Origin: Pegea sp. RAD2-039
Lineage: Eukaryota; Chordata; Thaliacea; Salpida; Salpidae
Direction: 5' to 3'
DNA: 64,000 bases
Assembly: GCA_034620365.1 (NCBI GenBank)
Contig: JAQGEQ010000354.1
Coordinates: 806,001 to 870,000, forward strand
The notes beneath the pieces were generated by a model. It had not been told where the DNA came from and ran no database searches. It saw only the letters and a program-made list of their open reading frames with translations. Below are positions 37,593 to 48,997 of this stretch, piece after piece; position 1 is the first letter of the stretch, and every line of letters begins with the position of its first letter. The position numbers and the translations under genes are program-made.

Positions 37593-40500
37593 ATGGCTAA
37601 AATCAAGGAACGTGGTGGTAGAAGACAAGGGATTAAGAAGTCAAATGCAAGTACAAATCCAGGTAAAGTTCTTGTTAGTTTTCATCTACTTCTAGTGATT
37701 TCATATTTTTATACAATGTTGCTATAATTTTAAAAAATGCTTTAATGTTTTCTTATAGGATCTATCATATATTTTTATGGTTTTATTTTAAACAAAAAAT
37801 TGTTTTTATTTTATTCAATATATGATTGTAGAAAGATAAAAGTATCATAGTTAACATGAATAATGTAGAAAAAATGGAAATACTGCTGAGGTATAAATGA
37901 ATAAAAGTTATAAGTCAAAAGTAAAAAATAAGTGGATCAAATGAAAAAACTGATAGTTTTATAAAAAGTTACTTATATTTTTAACAAGTTTGTAAAAGCC
38001 AAAGTTTATCTTCTGATAAATGTTGTTTTTCATTTTCATCTATTAAATTTAGAATATTAATCTAAACGTTTTTGACAAATTTGATTCTTTTTTATAGATA
38101 GACCTAAAGATGCAGCTAGTGGGGGTCAAAACAGACGTACCAAAGCTACTATCAAGAGATTGAACATGTATAGAGGTGGAAAACCTACCCGGTGAGATAC
38201 AAGTTGTTTAATTCATCTCAATAACTTGAAATTGTAAAAAGCTTTTCATCATATCACTTATAATGTGAATTTGTAGCAATAAGAAAGGACAAATCATCAA
38301 AGCTGCTGATTTCCAAGGAGAGCTTCCATCTGGGACTCGAGCAAGAGTTGAACCTAACCGTCGTTGGTTTGGTATTTTTCTTTTTATAATTACATTCAGT
38401 CATAAGTTGATACTTTTTATCTTATAGGTAATACTCGAGTTATTTCTCAATCAAACTTACAAAAGTTTCAGGATGAAATAGGAAAAGTAATGAAAGATCC
38501 TTACCAAATGATCTTAAAATCTAGTAAATTACCATTATCTCTTCTACATACAAGATCACTCAAGGTATAAAATTATCAAATTGTTTGAAAATAAGATGAA
38601 AGTTTGTTAAATTCAACTTTTTCAGCATTCTAGACCCCATATTTTAGATACTGAAAGCTTTGAGCATACTTTTGGTAAAAAATCAAGAAGAAAGAAACCT
38701 AAATATCCATTTGCTAGTATGCAAGAATATATTGATTCAGTAAGCTAGTTTAGAATCAATTTACACGTTTGCTTTTACACCAACTTCTTTCAGTGTAAAA
38801 ATGCTCATGAAAAATATAATGTTGAAAACGATTCTAACATCGTTAAAGAATCTGATGGTACTCTAGACCCTGCCATGGCTATTTACATGAATGCTGGGCA
38901 GTCTAGAAGAATTTGGAACGAGTTATACAAAGTAAGTCTCAAAACCATCACTATACTGCTTCAATTTCAATTACCTTCTAGGTGCTGGATTGTTCGGATG
39001 TTGTGATCCAAGTCTTAGATGCAAGAGATCCGATGGGAACGCGTTGTCATCGTGTTGAAAAGTACCTCGCTAAAGAGAAACCTCACAAGCATTTGATCTT
39101 TGTACTCAATAAAGTTGATCTTGTTCCTACTTGGATTACTGTACGACTTTGCTGAATTCAGAAACACTTTTCATAACACTAATCGTTTTATATAGAAAGT
39201 ATGGGTGGCAAAATTATCTAGTGAAAGACCAACTCTAGCCTTCCATGCCTCAATTAATAATCCATTTGGAAAAGGAGCTTTGATAAACTTGTTGCGACAA
39301 CTGGGGAAGGTGAGACACGAAGTTTGTTGTTAACAACCACATAACCTGTTGTATGTTGGTAGCTTCATGGTGAGAAAAAGAATATTAGTGTTGGTTTCAT
39401 CGGTTATCCGAATGTTGGCAAAAGTTCGATTATCAATACCTTGTGCAAAAAAGCCGTTTGTAAAGCTGCCCCATTAGCTGGTGAAACGAAGGTAACAAAA
39501 TTGACTTTTGATATGAAAGCTTTACTCTGAACCAACTCGGATGGTTGCAAATTCATCGTACCTCCCGAACCCCAACTCGTCGTCGAAGCTATCGAGCGCA
39601 AAAATCTCCTCACATCCTTGTTATTGCTTTGAAAGATGCAAAGATGACCCTAAAAAGAAGACTGCGATCATAAAATCTTAGAACATCATCCTTAGTAGCT
39701 ATCTAGGGCCTCAAAACTTATAGTCTATTGACCGCGATGGCACTGTCCCAGGTCACTAGGCCGGTGTGGCTGTCAACTTTCTTCCATCTACTGGTTTAGT
39801 TTTCAAATTCCAGAAATTTACTCATCATTATTTACTTTAAGGTTTGGCAATATATTACTCTGATGAAGAAGATCTTTCTGGTCGATTGCCCCGGAATAGT
39901 GCAACCTAGTGGTGATTCTGAGACTGAAATCATCCTCAAGGGAGTTGTAAGTTTTTAGGGATCAGTGATTTGGATAAATCTTTTATAACTTTTCTGTTTG
40001 AAGGTAAGAGTTGAAAAAGTTCAATCACCAGATGATCATATTGCTGAAGTGTTGAAAAGAGTAAAGCGAGAATACATCATCCGTCAGTACTTGATCCCTA
40101 GTTGGACTGATCATGAAGACTTTCTCACACAGATGGCAAAAAGAACCGGCAAGCTACTCAAGGTTTGTGTCTTTTGCTTCAGTTCCGATCTACAAATGTT
40201 GTTTGCTTCTAGAAAGGGGTCCCAGATTTGAAGACCTGTGCAAAAAAGGTCCTAAATGATTGGCAACGAGGTAGGATTCCTTATTTTGTTCGCCCAGAAG
40301 GATTTGAAGATGAAGTAAGTTTCTATATTCGGTATTAGAGACATCATCTCATTGAGATCAATCTTTAGAAGCCAGTTGCTGAAGATCAACTAAAAAAAGT
40401 TGAAGAGAAACAGGAAGAGAAAAAGTCCGCAGAAGAGGAAGATGCAGAAGCAAAAGAAGGAGTTGTCACCGCAAAAGATCTTGAGAAGAAGCTACAAATT

Positions 40501-41160
40501 GTTGAGCAAAATCTGGATGAAGTTAAAATAGGATTCGAGTTTGTCGAGGAGTGAGTAAAGATTATTACTCTTCATCTTTTAAGGATCAATTGTTTGAAAT
40601 TTAGTAGTAAAGTTGATGAAGAACCAGTTGAAGAAGTCGTTGAAAAAGAAGAGCCGGAAGATGATGTTGATCCGGAAGAGAAAGAACGTCTTCGAAAAGA
40701 AGAAGAGAAGAAACAGAAAAAAGGAGAAAGAAAATTGGCGATACTGAAGTGCTTAGAAAAGATCAAGAAAGGGAAGAAGCGACTACAAGCTCATAGTAGT
40801 CAAAGTCTTCAGGATTTAAATTCATTTCAAGCTAAAAGAAAAGCTGAAGTGAAAGCTGCAGGAGAAGAAGTGAAAAAAAGTCGTACAAATTTGGATGATA
40901 GTGGTTAGTGTCTTTTCTGTTTTTCATCTTCTGATTTTTAAATTTGTTTCATTCTTTCAGATGAGGAGTCGGCCATGACATCGAAACAGGTTAGTAGTTG
41001 GGTTTCTTGGTTTTTTAAGGATTAGTAATAATTTTGTTGTTTGTAGAAACGAAGAAAAGCTCGTGAAGAAATCTCCAAGAAAACTGGAGTTCATTACTAT
41101 GATAAAGTAAATGTGAAAAATCGAAAGCGAAATGGGAAACCAAATAATAAAAAAAATTGA
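37593..41160 (+). CDS. GNL2: Nucleolar GTP-binding protein 2 (NOG2/NGP-1)
   Basis: About 16 exons. The start is ATG at 37593 ([10 protein letters not shown]), because the open frame further upstream lacks the conserved N-A-S-T-N-P-D-R-P region in context. It is a circularly permuted GTPase for pre-60S maturation in the nucleolus. Motifs in permuted order: [15 protein letters not shown]4 [13 protein letters not shown]1 [17 protein letters not shown] (39395-39450); switch [14 protein letters not shown]3 [17 protein letters not shown]. Then [14 protein letters not shown] and a long acidic/basic tail ending [13 protein letters not shown]-terminal NGP1 domain, L-P-x-S-L-L-H and H-I-L-D-T-E-S-F-E match the human protein. 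All catalytic motifs are intact. Confidence 0.97.
39540..39795 (+). mobile_element. Possible SINE 3' fragment inside a GNL2 intron
   Basis: The intron between G-E-T-K and V-W-Q-Y-I-T is about 350 bases, far longer than its 40-60 base neighbours. It contains CACTGTCCCAGGTCACTAGG, similar to the tail motif of the tRNA-Ser SINE in ACTR8. No tRNA-like head is visible, so it is a fragment or a chance match. Confidence 0.4.
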
Positions 41161-41213
41161 TTTTTCTCTTACTTCTCGTCGATTTTTTTGTAAAAAATAA
41201 TCAAAGCTGTTCA

Positions 41214-41219
41214 AATAAA
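41214..41219 (+). terminator. Poly(A) signal AATAAA of GNL2
   Basis: Canonical hexamer 54 bases after the GNL2 stop codon. Confidence 0.7.
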
Positions 41220-41787
41220 CAAGTTACGATTTACTTTGCCTTTTTTATTCGAATATTTAATATTTTTAAAAACAGTTTATTGCAGCATGAGCTAATTGAT
41301 AAATAAAAGAAGTAACTAAAAGAAGCTTATTCAATGAATCAGCTGTGATTAAAATCCGGTTTTATTTCATCTTTAGTGATACCAGATGTTGCTTCACTAT
41401 GACACTAAAAAACGAGATAACAGATAAATGAAATACTTTGATTTTGTAATTATTTAATTTGTAATTGTTTCTAGAAATAAAGTTTAACTAGTTTCTGAAT
41501 TTACAATCAGTATGATCACTTGTTTGAAATGCATAGACACAACCATCTAAGATTATACTTCACTTCTATCTTAAGTATCTTCAATCCCATCAATGTAAGT
41601 TTAAGTATATATAAAAAACTTTTAAGAACTAAAAAGTTAATTTTTTTAATACTTGTAAAAGCAGAATCATTAAAACCATTTTTTGTTATAGCGATTTTGA
41701 TGCTAGAAATTAGTTTTATCAAGCAAATGAAATCCTTATCATTTATTTTAACGCTCAGTAAATCTTCTGAAGATCTTTAACTTTTAT

Positions 41788-42260
41788 GGATAGAATTAAA
41801 TCCACTAAAGTACAGACCAATTTCTCTCACGAGTAGTTTCTGTCAAATCTTTAAATTGATTGTATTATAGAAAATATTGATTCATCTTCTTCACAACAAC
41901 TTACTTTCCTAACATAAATTTAAATTTACTTCTCAAAAATCTTCTTATGACTAAATGTTGTCCTGTCTCCACCAGTGGCTGTGTTTCGTTGTAAATAATC
42001 GAACTAATAATATCATTTTCAAAACTTCTGATTCAGTTTCGTATTCAATATCAAGAAAAACTCTCTGAGTACTTTAGTTAATCCCATTCTTACCTCTTGA
42101 AAGAAGTAATTTATGAAAAACAGACAACAAGGAGACATCATTAATAACTCTGTTTGAATTTCTCTTTGTGACTTCAGTGGTGTTCTCCAAGGCAGTAGTA
42201 TTGAACCTCTTCCTTTTGATATATGTATCAATGATATTATAGCTGTAAGACATTTACTTC
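41788..42260 (+). pseudogene. Degraded non-LTR retrotransposon reverse transcriptase
   Basis: Two RT blocks survive in different frames. At 41788-41870 the frame gives K-Y-R-P-I-S-L-T-S-S-F, the YRPISL motif of LINE RTs. At about 42163-42245 it gives S-G-V-L-Q-G-S-S-I-E-P-L-P-F-D-I, then C-I-N-D-I, matching the SGVPQGSVLGPLLF..YINDI block. Between and around them are stops and frame changes, and the YADD block is not found. This is an old, dead fragment. Confidence 0.72.
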
Positions 42261-43624
42261 ACATAAGTTTGAATCAATTTAGAGTTTAGTTCTTTTGTAT
42301 GGAGTCCTCACCTTTAAAAGACATTCTAATTCTGCTTAAAGAGCATTTACTCGGATTTTTTATTGTTGTGTACTTTTTCCCCCATTCATGAAACGTCTCA
42401 CAGATCTTAATATTAAAACCCTTAAGTTTTGAGATCTTACTTCTGACACCGTATTACTGTTTTAAGTTAATAATGAACTTTTTCATCTTAATTTGTACCT
42501 TATACAATACAAAATTAATTAAAAAAATTAGTAACCGCTAGTAGGCGTGTATTTTTCTCAATAGAATTTGAAATCCTCTTTGTATCCATCATTATCGCAA
42601 ATTCTGTTTCTTCGTTTTAGATCAATTCTAAAAAGTATCATTTGAGTATTGTGTTGACAAGTATGCTGCCACTTGCTTATTTTATATATTTTTTTGCTTT
42701 TCTAATTTTTCTACTCAACGTTTGCTGTTTTCCTGTTTTTATCATTAATTATGTTAATATTTCAAACTTTTTACTTTTATTTCACTACTTTTTTGGTTAC
42801 TTTAAGACCTATTTAAATTTTACCTGAAATTATTCATTGTTTCTTAAAAACTCAAAAAATTAATAACCTCAAATACTTTGTTTGAACTAATTCATTTCTT
42901 TTCTACTTCTGCCTAGTCTGATACAAAGGTGGTAAAACAGAGTTTCGGTCGTTGATATGATGGATTGTTAACTAAAAAAATACTCTTAATTATTTCTTAC
43001 TACTGATAAAAAAAGACAGAATTGAGTGTAAAGTAGATTTAAAATAAATAAGTTTTATAGAAGCTTTTAGCTTTATCATTTATCTTTAAATTATCTTGTC
43101 AATTATCAAGCTAAAAAACTGACTGTTCCATTAGAATTTTTAACTTCAATTATACTACACCAAATAATATTATCATCAACAATATTGTTTCATAAACTGA
43201 TTAATTTTCAAGCTTTTACCAAATATATTTTTAAATCAGATTGAGCTTACTCAAAGTATATACATTTTAGCAGATTTATAAAAAATTAAAATGGTCTTTC
43301 TATTATGACTAATACTCTTTAATAATTTTTGATATGAATAAAAAAGTTTGTTAATCTCAAAAATTATTACCATTTTTTTTATATATGAATTTTCGATATA
43401 AACCGTTTTTATCATAATTGGGTTAATTTTTTGAAAAAAACCAAGGGGAATCCCCGAAAAATACTTAGTTAAAGCTACCAGGGTAGTTTCTCATCAATAA
43501 TTTATATGGGTTAACTGTTTTTCTACATTCTTCCTTTTTTATTGAAAAACATCTTTAGCAGCTATTCAAAAGAAGATATCATTTATAATAATATCTTAAT
43601 AGCGTAAACTTGTTTTTTAGTTGA

Positions 43625-43700
43625 AACTTTTATAATTTATTATAAATTTATAATTTATATATATATTATATAATTATAATTTATATATATTATTTATAAA
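43625..43700. repeat. AT-only palindromic low-complexity stretch
   Basis: Alternating TTATAATTTA / TATATATAT units that can fold back on themselves. Simple sequence about 330 bases upstream of the + TRAF gene start. Confidence 0.6.
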
Positions 43701-44023
43701 TTTATTATGACAGCTTAAAATGACATTGAAAAATTGTATTTAAATCCTAAATAAACTATAAATTGCATATCACAAATAAAATATAGGTATCTACTTTGTG
43801 GATATCTTTTAATAATATAAAATATAATTTATTAGTACTATTTAAAAAATTCTAAGCTAGAATTTGTTTATTAAAAATTTATATTTTCATTAGCTAAACT
43901 ATTTTAAATGTATTGTGATAAATGATAAAAGAATTTTTATGTTTGTGAAACCTTTCTCTCAAAACGTTTAGAGTTATTAACAAAAATGCTTGCCTAAAAA
44001 TATTTAGCTCTAATTAACTAAGA

Positions 44024-46766
44024 ATGAGTGGAAATTATAATAGTCAACAGCCTTCAACTTCAGTAAGATTTTTAGAATTTATCAAACATTTTATATAATT
44101 TTATTTGGATTTCTATAAATCAAGTAAACAAATATATTTCAACATAACTTGCTAAATTTTTATTTCATAATATAATTAACAAATTGAATTAATGGTTAAT
44201 AATCAAAGTATATAAAATCTTAGTATATTAAAATTTTTAAGATTAACTTACTCAAAAGAATTTGTTCGAGATTTTAAAATTATATAATTGTTAGTTATAA
44301 CTAAATTTTGTTTTTAAAACCAAAAAAAAAAAAATTAAATTATATCTTAATTGGTTTAAAAGTTGGTTAAAATAATTTAATTATTTCAATCATCAAAACT
44401 ATTATGAGTTTATATATACTTAATTTAATATAATCATGAATTTTGTGGATATTATAATTATCATTCAAATAAAATTATATCATTTTTTAAATTTTATATT
44501 TGAATATTTTTTGTTTTGAACAGAAAATAAGTTTAGAAATGTCTTCCTCTTCTGATATTGTAGAACAGTTGGCAAGTGTACAAGTTGATGTAGCAATACT
44601 TCAGCAAATTATATCTAATAATAAGGTATAAATAGAATATTTAGATAAATGTGTTTTATTTTACTGACTAGTTTTGATTATATCATAAATTAAGTATAGC
44701 TAAAATCTGAATTTGTTTTTAGTGTTTTACTTTTTAAAATTTCAGAATCATATTCTTGTAATTATTTTGATATTTCTACTTTTTTTATGTAGTCTTAAAC
44801 TAAGTATTTTAATGATACTTTTCTTCTAGTTTTGTTAATTTTTTATAATTATTTCTTAAACATACTTGTAAAATCAAATAAGTATATCAAAAATTGTAAT
44901 TTTTTATTAAGTAAAATAAAAAATATAAAAATTGACATGAGTTTATGATTTTATGAAATTTTAAATGATCTTTAATAACATCTGTGGTTACCATACCTGT
45001 CTACCAATCAGGGGTTCCCCGGTTTAATCCCAGGAGGACACAAATTAATGACAAAGAAAAGTCCATAAAAACACGTCTTGTTAAACGGTCTTGTTAGCCT
45101 GGTTAATAAAAACACTTTTAGAAAACCCAAAATTCTGAATTTAAAGATGTAGTTGGAACCTCGTAGGTAGTTTGCCTCTGTACTCAGTGTCACTCTGGCA
45201 GCTCCTGCGACGCCAGCTGCACAGTCCTTTTGTTCTGCTGCATAACCTGGTTGGCATGGAGAGTAGGATCCTCCTGCATGGTCAAGGATACCCATAAAAT
45301 GTGCCCTGGCTATGTCTGACCATTCTTGGCATAAACAACCCAAAAATGACCTTACCTTCAATTTTCACAACTTTTAACCAAAAAAATAATTATTATTTGA
45401 ATTTGGCCAAGTGAAATGATCATGTGAATAATTACTAATTACAATTTTTTTTTCTTTTATGTTTTGAGCTGCTTCTTCAGTTCAATCAAAAATTTAGATT
45501 TTACTTTCATTACTTTGTTGCTAAAAAATCTTGATAATCTAATTAGACATTTTATCTCAACTTAGATTATACTAATCAATCATTATTAATTTCACAGTCT
45601 GGCCCTGTTGAAGGATTTAATGCAGTGAAAACGGAATTATTCAAAATAAAGGTAAATAAAATCGAATTAGTAAAAAATAATTTCTTCATCAATTTTGTTG
45701 AACAAATTTTTATAAATAAAAACTTCTATTCAGAAATTTTCAGATAAATTTGTTTATTGACAGAAAATGGCTGCGACTCAAGCAGATAAAAATCGCGACA
45801 ACAACAAAGAGATTAAAGCATTTCATGATCGAGTTGAAGGCTTAGAAGTAAATTATCTTCAACTAAGACATCATTTTCAAGAATTCACTAAAAATATGTC
45901 TGAAAAGCTCAACTTTCTCGAGAACAAAATCACTTCAATAAATCCTCATTCACCATCTACTTCAAAGTCCCAGACTTCTCTTTTAAATGGTAAGTAGCTA
46001 CAAAGTTATTTGGGAAACTAAACTAGCTTCTTTCAAAGAATCCTCTGGACTAGTAGATGTCATCGAGCAACGTCTGGGTACTTACGATATGCAAATCGCT
46101 GCTCAAGACCTCCGATTTAAGGTTGCTTTTAATCAAAACCGTTTCTGATGACATAAAAGTGATATCCAGGTCTTAGAAGAGACTGACTTTACCGGAGCTT
46201 TGATCTTTAAGATCACTGAGTATCAAAAAAAGAAGTTAGATGCCGTCAACGGATGCAACTTGTCTATATACAGTCGACCCTTCTTCACCAGTAGATCTGG
46301 GTACAAAATGTGCGCACGTGTCTATCTGAACGGTGACGGTATAGGTCAGTGGACAGGACTAACTGGAACTTATTTGGTCCGATTTTAAAGGACATTTTTG
46401 TAGGTAAAGGGACTCATCTGTCACTGTTTTTTGTAGTGATGCGTGGAGAATATGACGCTTTACAAAAATGGCCGTTTACACATAAGGTTTTTGCCAGAAA
46501 AAATTGCGACCATTTTTGACCTTTTTATGCAGGTCACTATGATGCTACTGGACCAATCAAATAACCGGTCGCATTTAATGGACCATTTTCGGCCAGATCC
46601 AGAGAGCTCTTCATTTAAACGACCTTTGTCTGATATGAATGTGGCTTCTGGTTCTCCTTTATTTGCTACTCATCAAGTGGTGGAATCTCCTGCTAACAGT
46701 TTTGTGGTTGATGATACTCTTTTTATCGCCATCAAGATAGACACATCACACATTGAGGTCATCTAG
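44024..46766 (+). CDS. TRAF-domain (coiled coil + MATH) protein, RING-less
   Basis: Eight exons that join in frame: 44024-44062, 44524-44625, 45598-45651, 45764-45989, 46027-46121, 46170-46344, 46404-46486, 46533-46766 (335 residues). The C-terminal half is a TRAF-C/MATH domain: [82 protein letters not shown]. The N-terminal half has heptad-like, coiled-coil sequence. No RING or TRAF zinc fingers are found, unlike most TRAFs (TRAF1 lacks a RING). Likely a trimeric adaptor for receptor tails or a modulator of full TRAFs. Exon 1 is short, so the true start could be the internal Met of exon 2. Confidence 0.85.
44975..45361 (+). mobile_element. tRNA-Val-derived SINE, copy 2, inside a TRAF intron
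   Basis: Plus-strand head at about 44978-45050: GTGGTTACCATACCTGTCTA, then a B box GGTTTAATCCC. The body from about 45160 shares AACCTCGTAGGTAGTTTGCC, TGTACTCAGTGTC, TGGCAGCTCCTGCGACGCCA with the copies at 35571 and 56262. It lies in the 1-kb intron before the S-G-P-V-E-G exon, whereas neighbouring introns are about 45 bases. The long antisense open frame over it is a shadow. Confidence 0.8.
46763..46766. other. Shared CTAG: overlapping stop codons of two convergent genes
   Basis: On the + strand TAG at 46764-46766 ends the first TRAF protein. On the - strand TAG read from 46765 to 46763 ends the second. The 3' UTR of each gene must therefore lie inside the coding sequence of the other. Confidence 0.85.
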
Positions 46767-48823
46767 TCGTACAAAGATGTCAAATCATTGATGATCTTAG
46801 CTTTGATGAAGATTGTGTCTTTGTGGATGAAAGAGCTGTTTTTCAGTTTGTCATGTGAGATAAAGAGATAGCTTCCGCTTGCAATTTCAACATCAGAGTT
46901 CGGAGCTTGAAAAGATGAAGATTTCGAATCAAATCGGAAGGTATCACTGTGGTGATGAGTCTTCGAACTTTGATCGAGGATACTGATCGTAGCCTATCAG
47001 AAAAGATTTTATTTATTTATTTTTTTGTTGATATCTTTTTACCTTTTGACGAAATGGCCATTTTAACATGGCGTCGAAATTTCCTTTCATCAACACAACA
47101 AGTACAGACATATGTGTCCCTAATCCTACAATCAATTCACTCTTTTTTAATCTAACTTCAAAATTCTCCACTAATTTCATCAAATAAGTCCCTACCTCTT
47201 TCATATCCGTTTAGATAAGCTCTCAGACATAATTTATATCCAAATCGACTTGTGTAGAAAGGTTGACTAGATATCCAAGACGGGTCTTCCCTTTCACAAG
47301 CTCTTTTGTGTCTTTGATAGTTTACAATCTTCCAAACCATCTCTCCATTGTAATTTGTTTGTTCAAGCGCCTTATAAGGTTAAATGCATAAGAAATTTAT
47401 TAAAAATTAAATATATTCCAAAAGTCGGTTAAAAATTGATGAATATTACTGAGTTTGTAGATGAAAAGAAGTTTAATTAGATTAGTTGAAATATTTGCTT
47501 CTTACTGACAACCGTTGACTGTCATCATTCAAAACTTCTTCACATATTCGTTGATGATTTTCAATTTCTTTCATTCTCTCTTTTATCTTTTTACCTGAAA
47601 AGAAATCATGTCTTTAGTATTTTCTTTAAATTAAATATTATGACTCAAATTTCAAATATCAAAGTTGAAGAGTTCATACACAAGATTTGTTTTTGTAGAA
47701 CTCTTCAAAGTAATTGCTAAGAGCCAGATGACGTCATCTCTAGTAAACTATTAAGTTGAGATTTCTTTATAATCAACTAGAAAATCTCTCTCTATTTTCT
47801 GACAGAATTTTTAGTGCAGTTTATATTTATTAAGATAAATATTTTGTTTCCTTTTTTTTAAATCAAATTTTTTGATAATTTTAATCCAAGGAGTTATGAG
47901 TCATTTTAGCGACGGGGAAAAACGTCTGAAAACTCCCTTCAATTCTATTTTGTTGGAAACTTCTGGAATTAAAGAAATTTCCCCAAAAAAAAGAATCAAA
48001 TTTCGATTTTAGTAAAAAATAATTTATCAATTCTGAATTAAAAGCATATTTTAGATCACCAAATAAATTTATAGTTTTGTAAATTATGTTGACTTAAAAT
48101 TATTCTTATTTATTTTTCTTATTGTTTCTTAGCTGTTAAATTGATTTATCTGTAAAAAAAGTGAAAATTTAAATGAAAAATGTTCTCTCTATAAGATACT
48201 TAGTTTACGTCACGTGCTACTCGGAAAAGTAATGATTCATAAAACTTTTTACCACTGATACATCAGCTACTTAAAAAGTGATTGGATTCATTTGTTTTTT
48301 CGTAAATATTTTTCAAATCAACTGATTCTATGGCTTCAACCTTATTTCACTTTGAAATATTTTCATGATTTAAAGAAATTTTAGTCACAACTTGATGAGT
48401 GAACATTTAACAAAAATTGATCAGAAATTAGTAAATGCAACAAAATACCTTGAAATAAATTCATGAAATTGAAGCATGTTAAAGTTGTTAATCTTCTAAA
48501 TTACCTTTTGCAATACTAATCAATTGATAGTATAAAATACTTTAGCGTTAAAATATTAATTCAATATTTAGATAAATACTGAATCTGAATATAGACTTTA
48601 AACCAAGAATAAGCTTCTAACTTTGATCATTTTTATCTGTCTTTGAGAAATCCACCAAGTTTTGTTTACTTGTTTCTTGAACAGATATTTCTATTTTTTT
48701 CACTTGTGTAGAAATATTGTGCATTTCTTTTGATAAAACTTCTAATTTAGATAAAATTTCATGAGAAATCTTATACAAGTCAACTATATCTCTATGTTTT
48801 CTACATTCTGAACAGGTATTCAT
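46763..48823 (-). CDS. Second TRAF-domain (coiled coil + MATH) protein, RING-less
   Basis: Five exons joining in frame: 48823-48622, 47594-47506, 47379-47196, 47125-47043, 46993-46763 (262 residues). It starts M-N-T-C-S-E-C-R-K-H-R, then coiled-coil sequence, then the MATH domain: A-L-E-Q-T-N-Y-N-G-E-M-V-W-K-I-V-N-Y-Q, S-S-Q-P-F-Y-T-S-R-F-G-Y-K-L-C-L-R, K-G-N-F-D-A-M-L-K-W-P-F-R-Q-K, I-S-I-L-D-Q and SKSSSFQAPNSDVEIASGSY. Two N-terminal Cys-x-x-Cys are too few for a RING. It is a paralogue of the facing gene and shares its MATH intron positions, so an inverted duplication is likely. The 1-kb first intron holds one TGACGTCA (47729). Confidence 0.82.
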
Positions 48824-48997
48824 TTTGATAAATTTCGTTTTAAACCTGGAAAACGCAGCAGAAGAAATTATGATCTAAAGATTTATAATAAAGAAAGTAC
48901 TAAACAGTAAAGAAGCCAGTTTCATGTACCCAAGCTGGTATTACACAAAGTATTGTTAATCTAGTTTAATTACTAGAGAAGTAACAAACATTTTTTA

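Larger units (their letters stand above)
41220..44020. other. Intergenic region with LINE relic
   Basis: About 2.8 kb. The only recognisable content is the reverse transcriptase relic at about 41790-42260 and an AT-only palindromic stretch near 43625-43700. Open frames elsewhere (e.g. 42642-42827) are low-complexity and not supported. Confidence 0.6.

Noticed and set aside
42642-42827. 61-residue hydrophobic open frame
   Set aside because: AT-rich low-complexity translation rich in F, I and L. No splice context or paralogue.
45008-45361. 117-residue minus-strand open frame
   Set aside because: Lies entirely in a tRNA-derived SINE; no similar protein and no conserved reading frame among SINE copies.
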